A stretch of DNA of 64,000 nt, taken from the NCBI RefSeq assembly GCF_030644365.1, contig NZ_CP130058.1, positions 2,356,001 to 2,420,000 of the forward strand, given 5' to 3'. The notes below the pieces were generated by a model that had not been told where the DNA came from, did no database searches, and saw nothing but the letters and a program-made list of their open reading frames with translations. The DNA is from Schaalia sp. HMT-172. GTDB taxonomy: Bacteria > Actinomycetota > Actinomycetes > Actinomycetales > Actinomycetaceae. Below, piece by piece: positions 24,964 through 32,827 of the stretch (the stretch's first letter is position 1; each line of letters begins with the position of its first letter). The translations under genes were made by a program, and so were the position numbers.

Positions 24964-26642
24964 CGCTCCTTGACGTCCGCGATGACCTTGCCGAGGTCGT
25001 TCAGCACGAGATTCTCTTCACCAGCCCTAGGCTCAACGAAATACATTGAGTGGTGTCCATACGGGTTACCGAAATAGTTGGGATTATATCCCTCAGCTCC
25101 ACTTACGTCTCCGGACAAATGCCCGATTCCCTCCAGCTGCTCCGGGTTACGCCCGAAGTCCTCGTCTGGGCCCATTCCCCTTACCCAGTCGAGATGATCG
25201 ATTGCGGACACCCAGACATGATCCTTGTCGACGCCAAGGGTTCCGACGGATGCAACGCCCGCGCCGGGTGAGCCCGTATACGCGAAGTCGTCCACAACGT
25301 CCTTACCGATGCTACGCATCGCGATGCCCGCAGTCGTCGACCCGTACGAATGTGGAATGATGCTCTGATGTACATCCATCCCCCGCTCGCTGCGCCAGGA
25401 GCGGATGCCCGTCGCGAAATTCCTCAGAGGATCCGCGCCCTCTCGGGCAAGGGTTGCCGTCGTGGTTCTTGCATCAGGCCCACTCTGTGGGGCGTGGTAG
25501 TTCATCCAGGCGATGGTCGCGACCTTACTCGGATCGATATTCCCTTGCCGAGCTGCCGCTCGCCTTAGATTCTGCGCATATGTCACATTGTCAGCCGAAG
25601 AGTCACGACAGTTGGTCGTTCGCCCGGGAACGAGTGTCGCGACGTGATCAGCGTTATCCACATCCCCAATCGCAAGTGCGGCGCGAACGTTCTCACCCGG
25701 TTTGCCCGGCTGCAGGGCAACTAGCGTCACTTCCGGGTCTCTCATCTGCTCACGAAGAGCCCTGAGATCGTCCACTCGATCCTGGGCATCATTCTTCTTC
25801 CGGATGAGGTCATCGAGATGCTTCGGACTTCCCACACTCGTTTTGGTCGCATTGTTAAGCGCTTCTTCTGCTTCCGCAAGGTCTCGCTCAGCTTGCCCCA
25901 GCAATCCAGCCCCCGGCATGTGTTGCCCCGACGCGTCCTTGGGCCCCAGCAGCACAAGCTCATTGGCCCTTGCTCGCGAGGCCATATCGATGCCGTCCAG
26001 GTTTCCGTACTTTTCCGGATCCTTGTTGATGAGCGCCTCGCGCTCGGACTCCGACAGGAGCGCCCACCACACGGAGACCTCCTCGGGGCTCCACGAGGGG
26101 TCGGCGTCGTTTGCCAGGCCCGCGGACTCCGAGTGGCGCCCCTCGGCCAGGACATACTGGCCGTCGGCCAACGCCTGATAGCGTGGCCCCACCGTTTCCT
26201 CGGCTTCCGTCGCCAGTTTCACTGCCTTTGAAACACAGTCACGCAAATCATCGTATTTCAAGACCTCACTAAGGCTGGGCTTCTCCCGAGTAGCCCCGCG
26301 ATTTTCGACATTGCCGTCCTCTGGGATTTGATAGTTCAGCTCCGCCGCAACCTCATGAGCCGATTCACGAATAGCCACCACCCGGCTCACGTACCCGTGC
26401 AGCTCCGCGGTCGCCAGCGCGTATTCAGTGAGTTCGTTGAGGCGCGAGTCAAGCTTGTCCTGGATCTCGGAGAGTCGCTGGCGCATCCGGTCGGGCGCCT
26501 CGCCCTGAGAACGGATGTCTTTCGCGGCGTGCTCGAGTTCGGCGATGATCTCACGCGCCTCGCGCACCTCGGCCTCGATGAGGTCCTCGGCCTCCTCCAC
26601 GTAGCTGAGCTTCCAGCTCTGAATGTCCGCCCAGGTTGCCAC
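24960..26642 (-). CDS. DUF1023 alpha/beta hydrolase, ESX-linked
   Basis: A 560-residue protein. The N-terminal 150 residues are Glu/Ala-rich coiled coil; a second coiled region lies around 250-300. The C-terminal DUF1023 domain has PHSYGSTTAG with the nucleophile Ser (the usual first Gly is Pro), IDHLDWVRGMG and GHHSMYFVEP with the likely catalytic His. The start is a GTG overlapping the previous stop by one base (TAGTG), with GGAGG 7 bases before it. Proteins of this family are commonly encoded after WXG100-like genes in actinobacteria. No signal peptide is present, so export would require a type VII system encoded elsewhere. Confidence 0.85.
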   Translation of the reverse strand: MATWADIQSWKLSYVEEAEDLIEAEVREAREIIAELEHAAKDIRSQGEAPDRMRQRLSEIQDKLDSRLNELTEYALATAELHGYVSRVVAIRESAHEVAAELNYQIPEDGNVENRGATREKPSLSEVLKYDDLRDCVSKAVKLATEAEETVGPRYQALADGQYVLAEGRHSESAGLANDADPSWSPEEVSVWWALLSESEREALINKDPEKYGNLDGIDMASRARANELVLLGPKDASGQHMPGAGLLGQAERDLAEAEEALNNATKTSVGSPKHLDDLIRKKNDAQDRVDDLRALREQMRDPEVTLVALQPGKPGENVRAALAIGDVDNADHVATLVPGRTTNCRDSSADNVTYAQNLRRAAARQGNIDPSKVATIAWMNYHAPQSGPDARTTTATLAREGADPLRNFATGIRSWRSERGMDVHQSIIPHSYGSTTAGIAMRSIGKDVVDDFAYTGSPGAGVASVGTLGVDKDHVWVSAIDHLDWVRGMGPDEDFGRNPEQLEGIGHLSGDVSGAEGYNPNYFGNPYGHHSMYFVEPRAGEENLVLNDLGKVIADVKER

Positions 26643-26992
26643 TACTGTTCCTCCCTCATGCACAGCAGGTCATCCATCGTCATCGCCGGGCTGCCGTGGT
26701 CGGTGTGCTGGAAGCTCACCGCCGCTTTGTTTTCGGTTGCGTTGTAGGCGTTGATCGAGTCGTTCACGGACTGGGAGAAATCGTCCAGCTCGCGCGTCAG
26801 CGCGATGACCGCCTCGTCGATCGTCTCGCCGGCGCTGCGCCCCTGTCCTGCGAGCGGGCTTCCGCCGACTGCAGAGGAGATGTAGTCGCCCGCCGTCGCG
26901 ACGGTCACCGACTGCACTCTGCTGGACAGATCTCTCGTTCGGTCGCACAGGACTTCGAGGTCCCCCTCTTCGATGACAAGATCGCCGGCCAT
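26642..26992 (-). CDS. WXG100-like small helical protein, cluster 2
   Basis: A 116-residue acidic protein, two amphipathic helices joined by a Gly/Ser-rich turn (VGGSPLAGQGRSAG) instead of a W-x-G. It begins MAGDLVIEEGDLEVLCDR, and its size and position directly before a DUF1023 hydrolase mark it as an ESX-type chaperone-like partner. GGAG precedes the ATG by 6 bases. It heads a tightly coupled four-gene operon. No W-x-G motif is seen, so the family call rests on context. Confidence 0.65.
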   Translation of the reverse strand: MAGDLVIEEGDLEVLCDRTRDLSSRVQSVTVATAGDYISSAVGGSPLAGQGRSAGETIDEAVIALTRELDDFSQSVNDSINAYNATENKAAVSFQHTDHGSPAMTMDDLLCMREEQ

Positions 26993-27124
26993 GATGCTCC
27001 TTCGCCATCACTTCTGTGCTGTTAAGCCAGACCCTACCAAACGGACACAAGGCGAACAACAGCGCCCCCAAGGGGTGGGACACCCCATTCCACCCTGGGA
27101 ACGAGGCCTGGGCTCACGGTCCGG

Positions 27125-27781
27125 TCACGGCCTCCAGGCGGGGTCACACTCGGGCGCACCGTAGCGATCGTAAAGCTCGTCAGGGCGCGCGATCTCGTCG
27201 GCGAAGCCGAGGGCGGTCATATCGATGACCGCGTCAGTCTGAGCGCCGGGCGCCGCCAGGCTTTCCTCGTCGTTGTCGTCCGTGCGCGCGACGAGGATGC
27301 GGGCGCGCACGCTGACCGGCGCCATTTCGTCGTTATTCCAGGTCGCGCGGGTGACCTCGTCGAGCGCCAACGTCGCCGCCACGGGGTCGGTCAGCGCATC
27401 CTGGGCGGGCAGGACCACGTCGATGGACACGAGACAGGGTCGCCCGAATCCCTCGCCGACCTCCACGTTGACGACGCGGTGTTGACCGGAACTGGCGTCA
27501 TTGACACAGGCCTCGTCCGTGGTCCTCTCCGGGAAGCGCGCGTCGAGCGCGGCTGTCACGAGGTCCACGAAGCGCTGCGTGCGCCCGGTGCCGCGCGTGG
27601 AGGACAGGGCGCGCCACGCGATGCCCGCGCCCAGGGCACCCACGCCGAGCGCGCCGATCATGAGGGGCCCGGCGATCTGCGGGAGACGGCCGCGCAGGCC
27701 CGAGGAGGCCGCCTTGTTGACGGGGGTCGAGACGCGCATCCATCGGCGCACCTCGCGCAGGGGGGCGTGTGGGTCGTTCAT
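27125..27781 (-). CDS. Single-pass membrane protein paired with the second large hydrolase
   Basis: A 218-residue protein with a basic N-terminus, one Gly/Ala-rich transmembrane helix (about residues 38-60) and an outside domain with cysteines (EACVND, RPCLVS and ECDP). Its ATG overlaps the stop of the hydrolase (4 bases), so it is coupled to it. The pairing hydrolase then anchored Cys-containing partner repeats the order in the 24-26 kb operon. Function unknown. Confidence 0.7.
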   Translation of the reverse strand: MNDPHAPLREVRRWMRVSTPVNKAASSGLRGRLPQIAGPLMIGALGVGALGAGIAWRALSSTRGTGRTQRFVDLVTAALDARFPERTTDEACVNDASSGQHRVVNVEVGEGFGRPCLVSIDVVLPAQDALTDPVAATLALDEVTRATWNNDEMAPVSVRARILVARTDDNDEESLAAPGAQTDAVIDMTALGFADEIARPDELYDRYGAPECDPAWRP

Positions 27782-29259
27782 GACCTGTCCTTTCTGAAGG
27801 GAACGAGCGCCGACAGGGCGCCGAACACCGACGGGCGGCGGCGCTTGGGGCGTGCAACGCGGGGCAGGCGGGGGGCCGTGACCGCATAGTCGATCGGGTA
27901 GGTGGCGGGTTCGTAGGAGCCCCCGCGTTCAAGCGCGGCGACCGTGTCCCACGCGGCGTCGGCGGTGGGGGTCAGGATGTCCTGCCAAATCTCGTAGTGC
28001 ATGACGCGCGTGGCCTCGCCCGGGGTGGGCAGGAAATCCTGGAGTGCCGCCATCGACGAGGCCAGCCTGCCCCACGGGGTCACGCGGACCTTGCGCTCGA
28101 GGAGACGCACGGTCTCCGTGTAGGTCGAGGAGGAGTGCGCGTAGTAGAGGGGGCGGATCCGAGGCCTCACGAGGCTGCGCCCGACGGTGACGCGCCGGTC
28201 GGGGGCTCGGTCGGGCGAGCCGTCGAGGCTTGGCATGACGTCCTGGTCGTGGTAGACGGCCACGGTCACGACGTCGGGGCGCACGCGGATGCGGCGATTC
28301 GGGCCGCCCGTGGACAGGATGCCCGCGACGTTCACCCCGGCCTCGTGCGGAGGGACCGAGGCGAGGGCGGCGGCGACGATGCCGCCCTGGGAGTGGCCGC
28401 AGATGAGGACGGGCTCGCGCGCCCACCGATCGGCGGGCACTCCGTCGCGTTCCATGGCGGCGTGCAGGGCGCGCACGACGCCGACGCTCATCGAGGCCTC
28501 CAGGCCGAGCATGAGGCGAATGTTGGTCTCCACGTCGGCGGGGTTGTTCGTGGAGCGCCAGGTCATGGACTCGGTGCCGACCAGGGAGAGGAGCCAGCGG
28601 CGCGCCTCGCCGTCCCCGACGCGGGTGATCTTGACGGCGGGGCCGATCGTGCGCGACCAGTAGAGCTCGTCGATGTCGGCGCACATATCGGACAGGACCG
28701 CGGGCGCGTCGACGCGGCGAATCTGCGCCTCGGGGTGGCCGGGCAGCGGGTCCTGGAAGGCCGGGTCGGCATCGGAGTCGCGCAGGAGAGCGACGTGGAC
28801 CGCGCCGCCGCGCAGGGCACCCACGGCGGTGCCGATCGTCAGCATGCCGGTCATGAGGGCGTCGTACCCGCGCCTGGGGATGAGGGGCAACATGCGGGCC
28901 ATGCGCCCGTCCTTGTCCGCGCCGACGGCGACGATCGCGCGCGCCCAGGCACGACCAACGGTCGCAGTGCGCCGCGCGACGTGTGAGAGGGAGCGGATGA
29001 GGAGCGTATCGAGGCCGGGGTTATCGAAGAAGATGCGCTGCGATTGTTCGCTGATCGCGGTGCCCATGTCGTCGGAGAGGGAACGTGCGCGGGCGCGAAC
29101 GTCCTCGGGCAGCGCGGGGATTTCGGCGAGGGCACCGACGGCGACCGTGGCCGCAAGGGCGGGGACAATGGGGGCGATTTTGAGGCGCAGGTAGAAGCCG
29201 GGGTAGGCCTGGGGGACGCGGCGGATCGCGCGGTAGCGCCGACGCGGGCGTCGCTTCAT
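27778..29259 (-). CDS. Large alpha/beta hydrolase, cluster 2 (paralogue of the 16.2-kb hydrolase)
   Basis: A 493-residue protein with an N-terminal hydrophobic segment (about 25-45), a helical middle and a lipase-like half. ICGHSQGGIVAA is the nucleophile elbow near residue 300, followed by HDQDVMPSLDG and YYAHSSSTY in the order seen in the hydrolase at 16182-17855. AAGGAGG stands 5-11 bases before the ATG. Unlike the other cluster members it probably has a membrane anchor. It is the first gene of its operon, divergent from the copper locus. Confidence 0.75.
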   Translation of the reverse strand: MKRRPRRRYRAIRRVPQAYPGFYLRLKIAPIVPALAATVAVGALAEIPALPEDVRARARSLSDDMGTAISEQSQRIFFDNPGLDTLLIRSLSHVARRTATVGRAWARAIVAVGADKDGRMARMLPLIPRRGYDALMTGMLTIGTAVGALRGGAVHVALLRDSDADPAFQDPLPGHPEAQIRRVDAPAVLSDMCADIDELYWSRTIGPAVKITRVGDGEARRWLLSLVGTESMTWRSTNNPADVETNIRLMLGLEASMSVGVVRALHAAMERDGVPADRWAREPVLICGHSQGGIVAAALASVPPHEAGVNVAGILSTGGPNRRIRVRPDVVTVAVYHDQDVMPSLDGSPDRAPDRRVTVGRSLVRPRIRPLYYAHSSSTYTETVRLLERKVRVTPWGRLASSMAALQDFLPTPGEATRVMHYEIWQDILTPTADAAWDTVAALERGGSYEPATYPIDYAVTAPRLPRVARPKRRRPSVFGALSALVPFRKDRS

Positions 29260-29295
29260 GTCCCCTCCTTACCTGTGTGCTCCCTCCACCCTACG

Positions 29296-29394
29296 GCGGG
29301 CCGGGGCTGGGTGCGCCGCATTGGGGGATGCGTGTCGCCACCGCCACAGCGCTCGTTGACGACACCCCCTTGACACCCATACCCCCTAGGGGTA
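29296..29394 (+). repeat. Direct repeat copy 1 containing the copper promoter
   Basis: These 99 bases recur at 32081-32179 with about four mismatches. They include the whole -35/operator region. The two copies bound a 2785-bp segment holding copB and a broken DUF305 gene. Confidence 0.9.
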
Positions 29395-29398
29395 TCAT
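29370..29398 (+). promoter_or_regulatory. copB promoter with embedded CsoR-type operator
   Basis: A consensus -35 TTGACA (29370-29375), a spacer of exactly 17 bases and TATCAT as -10. The operator ATACCCCCTAGGGGTAT (29379-29395) fills the spacer, so a bound repressor would block RNA polymerase. CsoR proteins bind such G/C-tract pseudo-palindromes and release them on Cu(I). Confidence 0.85.
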
Positions 29399-29468
29399 CT
29401 GCACCATCTTATCCTGATCGTTTTTACCCATCATCTCGACCCCGACCGGGTTGAGCGAAAGGAACGTC

Positions 29469-31703
29469 ATGAGCACTCCCCACCATTCCGGTGATCACCA
29501 CGGCGATCACCCCGCTCCGGAAACAGACCACACCCACCACCCGGATCATGCCAGCCACGAACATCACGCAGATGCCGACACCCACGGCCAGGCGATGCAC
29601 CACGGTCACCCGCACTCCGTCCTGGACGAAGACCACCAGGTTCATGGTCACGGCGAACACGCCGGGCACAGCACCGCAATGTTTCGGGAACGCTTCTGGT
29701 GGTCACTGATTCTGTCCATTCCCGTCGTTATTTTCAGCCCCATGGTCGCCCACCTGCTCGGCTACCCCCTCCCGGCATTCCCCGGATCCACCTGGGTTCC
29801 CCCGGTACTGGACACGATTATCTTCGTCTACGGCGGAACGCCTTTCCTCAAGGGCGGATGGAAGGAAGTGAAATCCCGCCAACCCGGGATGATGCTCCTG
29901 ATTGCCATGGCCATCACCGTGGCGTTTGTCGCCTCCTGGGTCACCACTCTGGGGCTGGGCGGTTTTGACCTGGACTTCTGGTGGGAGCTGGCCCTGCTGG
30001 TGACCATCATGCTGCTGGGCCACTGGCTGGAGATGCGCGCTCTCGGGGGTGCGTCCTCCGCGCTTGACGCGCTGGCTGCCCTGTTGCCGGATGAGGCCGA
30101 GAAAGTCATCGATGGGACCACCCGCACCGTGGACATCTCCGAGCTGGTCGTCGGCGACGTCGTGCTGGTGAGGGCCGGTGCCCGGGTGCCGGCCGACGGA
30201 ACCATCCTCGAGGGAGCCGCCGAATTCGATGAGGGGATGATCACCGGCGAATCCCGTCCCGTCTTCCGCGACACCGGTGACAGGGTGGTCGCCGGTACCG
30301 TGGCCACCGACAACACCGTCCGCGTCCGGGTGGAGGCTACCGGCGGGGACACCGCCTTGGCCGGGATCCAACGCATGGTTGCCGACGCACAGGAGTCCTC
30401 CTCCCGGGCCCAGGCCCTCGCGGATCGGGCGGCGGCGTTGTTGTTCTGGTTCGCGCTGATCTCTGCTCTGATCACCGCGGTGGTGTGGACCGCCATCGGC
30501 AGCCCGGACGATGCTGTGGTGCGCACGGTCACGGTGCTGGTCATCGCCTGCCCGCACGCCTTGGGCCTGGCGATTCCGCTGGTCATTGCGATCTCCACCG
30601 AGCGGGCCGCGAAATCCGGGGTGCTCATCAAGGACCGGATGGCGCTCGAGCGGATGCGCACCATCGACGTGGTGCTCTTCGATAAAACCGGCACCCTGAC
30701 CGAGGGCGCGCACGCGGTCACCGGTGTCGCGGCAACTGTCGGCGTCACCGAGGGCGAGCTGCTGGCCCTGGCCGCCGCCGCGGAGGCCGACAGCGAGCAC
30801 CCCGTGGCCCGCGCCATCGTGGCGGCCGCGGCCGCCCATCCCGAGGCCTCTCGTCGGCAAATCCGTGCAACTGGTTTCAGCGCCGCCTCCGGCCGGGGGG
30901 TCCGGGCCACTGTCGATGGCGCTGAGATCCTCGTGGGCGGGCCGAACATGCTGCGCGAGTTCAACCTCACCACCCCGGCCGAGCTCACCGACACCACCAG
31001 CGCCTGGACCGGGCGTGGGGCCGGTGTGCTCCATATTGTCCGCGACGGTCAGATTATCGGTGCGGTGGCCGTCGAGGACAAGATCCGCCCCGAATCCCGC
31101 GCCGCTGTGAAAGCCCTGCAGGACCGCGGGGTGAAGGTCGCGATGATCACCGGTGACGCGCAGCAGGTGGCCCATGCGGTTGGCCAGGACCTGGGGATTG
31201 ATGAGATCTTCGCCGAGGTCCTGCCCCAGGACAAGGACACCAAGGTCACCCAGTTACAGGAGCGTGGCCTGAGCGTGGCCATGGTCGGCGACGGTGTCAA
31301 CGACGCCCCGGCCCTGGCCCGCGCCGAGGTCGGTGTCGCCATCGGGGCCGGCACGGATGTGGCGATGGAATCCGCCGGAGTGGTCCTGGCCAGTGACGAT
31401 CCCCGGGCAATATTGTCGATGATTGAGCTCTCGCAGGCCAGCTACCGCAAGATGATCCAGAACCTCATCTGGGCGTCCGGTTACAACATCTTGGCCGTGC
31501 CCCTGGCCGCCGGCGTGCTCGCCTCTAGCGGCATTCTGCTTCCCCCGGCCGCTGCTGCGGTGTTGATGTCGCTGTCGACGATTGTGGTGGCGCTTAACGC
31601 TCAGCTGCTGCGCCGGATTGATCTGGACCCGGCCCGCCTGGCTCCCACCAGTCCGAAGGAGGAACACACCACGCCTACTCCGGCATCCACCGCCGTCCAC
31701 TGA
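29469..31703 (+). CDS. copB: CopB-type heavy-metal P-type ATPase (P1B, CPH motif)
   Basis: A 744-residue copper exporter. The first 65 residues are His-rich (about 20 His) and likely bind metal. Then come the actuator motif ITGESRPV, the membrane metal site CPHALGLAIP (Cys361-His363), the phosphorylated Asp405 in DKTGTLTEG, SEHPVA and GDGVNDAPALA. CPH instead of CPC places it with CopB-like P1B-3 pumps. GAAAGGA precedes the ATG at 29469. Codon use and protein style differ from the copA downstream and look corynebacterial; it sits between duplicated promoter copies, so acquisition by transfer is likely. Confidence 0.95.
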   Translation: MSTPHHSGDHHGDHPAPETDHTHHPDHASHEHHADADTHGQAMHHGHPHSVLDEDHQVHGHGEHAGHSTAMFRERFWWSLILSIPVVIFSPMVAHLLGYPLPAFPGSTWVPPVLDTIIFVYGGTPFLKGGWKEVKSRQPGMMLLIAMAITVAFVASWVTTLGLGGFDLDFWWELALLVTIMLLGHWLEMRALGGASSALDALAALLPDEAEKVIDGTTRTVDISELVVGDVVLVRAGARVPADGTILEGAAEFDEGMITGESRPVFRDTGDRVVAGTVATDNTVRVRVEATGGDTALAGIQRMVADAQESSSRAQALADRAAALLFWFALISALITAVVWTAIGSPDDAVVRTVTVLVIACPHALGLAIPLVIAISTERAAKSGVLIKDRMALERMRTIDVVLFDKTGTLTEGAHAVTGVAATVGVTEGELLALAAAAEADSEHPVARAIVAAAAAHPEASRRQIRATGFSAASGRGVRATVDGAEILVGGPNMLREFNLTTPAELTDTTSAWTGRGAGVLHIVRDGQIIGAVAVEDKIRPESRAAVKALQDRGVKVAMITGDAQQVAHAVGQDLGIDEIFAEVLPQDKDTKVTQLQERGLSVAMVGDGVNDAPALARAEVGVAIGAGTDVAMESAGVVLASDDPRAILSMIELSQASYRKMIQNLIWASGYNILAVPLAAGVLASSGILLPPAAAAVLMSLSTIVVALNAQLLRRIDLDPARLAPTSPKEEHTTPTPASTAVH

Positions 31704-31750
31704 TCCACCACTTCTCTCCACTGCCCCCATATGACCCTGAAAGGCTCCAC

Positions 31751-32080
31751 ATGAAGCGCACCCTATGTTCTTTCCGCTCTCGCCGTGGCCTCCACCCTGG
31801 CGCTGGCCGCCTGCAGTAAGGCCACCGAGTCAGGCAACACCGACGCCACCACCTCGGCCGCCAGCACTGCGACGACTACCGCTGAGACGACCGAGACCAT
31901 GATGGCGACGACTGAGGCGGACGGGGAGATCTCCGCCGATTACAACGACGCGGACATCATGTTTGCCCAGATGATGATCCCCCCATTACCAGCAGGCCGT
32001 GGAGATGAGTGAGATGCTCCTGGCCAAGGAGGGTATCCCCGCCCAGGTCGTGGAGTTTACCCAGGGGGTTATTGTGAACT
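31751..32080 (+). pseudogene. Broken DUF305 lipoprotein gene
   Basis: A start MKRTL and a signal peptide with lipobox LALAAC are in different frames (one extra T near 31766). The core QMMIP is followed by one extra C near 31982, so that YQQAVEMSEMLLAKEGIPAQVVEF is read in a third frame. The homology then stops abruptly at the second promoter repeat. DUF305 proteins are small, exported, His/Met-rich and often copper-linked. Two frameshifts and a truncation make a functional product unlikely, unless the indels are sequencing errors. Confidence 0.8.
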
Positions 32081-32179
32081 GCGGGCCGGGACTGGGCGCG
32101 CCGCATTGGGGGATGCGTGTCGCCACCCCCACATCGCTCGTTGACGACACCCCCTTGACACCCATACCCCCTAGGGGTA
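32081..32179 (+). repeat. Direct repeat copy 2 containing the copper promoter
   Basis: Counterpart of 29296-29394, offset by 2785 bases; it directly precedes csoR and is probably the ancestral copy. Confidence 0.9.
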
Positions 32180-32183
32180 CACT
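32155..32183 (+). promoter_or_regulatory. csoR-copZ promoter with embedded CsoR operator
   Basis: TTGACA, a 17-base spacer and TACACT, with ATACCCCCTAGGGGTAC (32164-32180) in the spacer. The ATG of csoR is only 7 bases after the -10, so the mRNA is probably leaderless. Confidence 0.85.
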
Positions 32184-32190
32184 CAGTCTC

Positions 32191-32481
32191 ATGAGCAACG
32201 AGCACGGCTACCACGGCAACACCGAGAATCACCTCGCGCGCCTGCGCCGCATCGAGGGCCAGGTCCGCGGCCTGCAGCGCATGATCTCGCAGGGCGATTA
32301 CTGCATCGACATCCTCACGCAGGTCTCGGCCGTGCAGTCCGCGCTCGACTCCGTCGCGGTTAACCTGCTCAAAGACCACATGAACCACTGCGTCGTCACG
32401 GCGGCGCGCGAATCCGACGAGGCCGCGCAGGCCAAAGTCGACGAGGCGGCCGCGGCTATCGCGCGCCTCATCAAGTCCTAA
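32191..32481 (+). CDS. csoR: CsoR copper-sensing transcriptional repressor
   Basis: A 96-residue all-helical repressor. Cu(I) ligands are in place: Cys38 in GDYCID, then His63 and Cys67 in KDHMNHC. The helix RLRRIEGQVRGLQRM is the family hallmark and lines the DNA-binding face. It represses its own operon through the operator in the promoter spacer and presumably copB through the duplicate. The frame continues upstream into the broken DUF305 gene, but the ATG at 32191 matches the family start. Followed by copZ after 15 bases. Confidence 0.95.
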   Translation: MSNEHGYHGNTENHLARLRRIEGQVRGLQRMISQGDYCIDILTQVSAVQSALDSVAVNLLKDHMNHCVVTAARESDEAAQAKVDEAAAAIARLIKS

Positions 32482-32496
32482 TAACAAGGAGAAACC

Positions 32497-32742
32497 ATGA
32501 CCACCGAGATCGATCGCACCATCGAACTGTCCGTCGACGGCATGACCTGCGGCCACTGCGTGATGAGCGTCAAAGAAGAGCTGGGCGAGATCCCCGGCGT
32601 CAAGAACGTCGACGTCATCCTCAACTCGGGCGCCACCTCCAAGGTGACCGTCCTGACCGACACCCCCCTGGACGACGCGGCGCTGAGCGACGCGGTGTCC
32701 GAGGCCGGCTTCACATTGACCGGCATCTCGCGCGACTTCTGA
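32497..32742 (+). CDS. copZ: Copper chaperone, heavy-metal-associated domain (CopZ)
   Basis: An 81-residue single HMA domain with the metal site GMTCGHC (Cys18, Cys21), two betaalphabeta units and the usual length. It carries Cu(I) in the cytoplasm and hands it to the export ATPase or to CsoR. AAGGAG precedes the ATG. It lies between csoR and copA; a hairpin after it may reduce read-through. Confidence 0.95.
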   Translation: MTTEIDRTIELSVDGMTCGHCVMSVKEELGEIPGVKNVDVILNSGATSKVTVLTDTPLDDAALSDAVSEAGFTLTGISRDF

Positions 32743-32761
32743 GGACTTCCACGCCTCACCG

Positions 32762-32796
32762 ACGAGGCCGGGACACCTTCCCCGGCCTCGTTTCCT
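32762..32796 (+). terminator. Hairpin between copZ and copA
   Basis: ACGAGGCCGGG and CCCGGCCTCGT pair over 11 bp, then TTTCCTTT. Both arms are the repeated word described in the findings. Position suggests partial termination before copA. Confidence 0.7.
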
Positions 32797-32827
32797 TTCG
32801 CCCGATACATACCCCCGGAGGGTACCT

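Noticed and set aside
31999-32190. Longer CsoR with a DUF305-derived N-terminus
   Set aside because: The frame is open by chance through the duplicated promoter. The promoter and operator lie inside it, and the ATG at 32191 gives the normal 96-residue CsoR.
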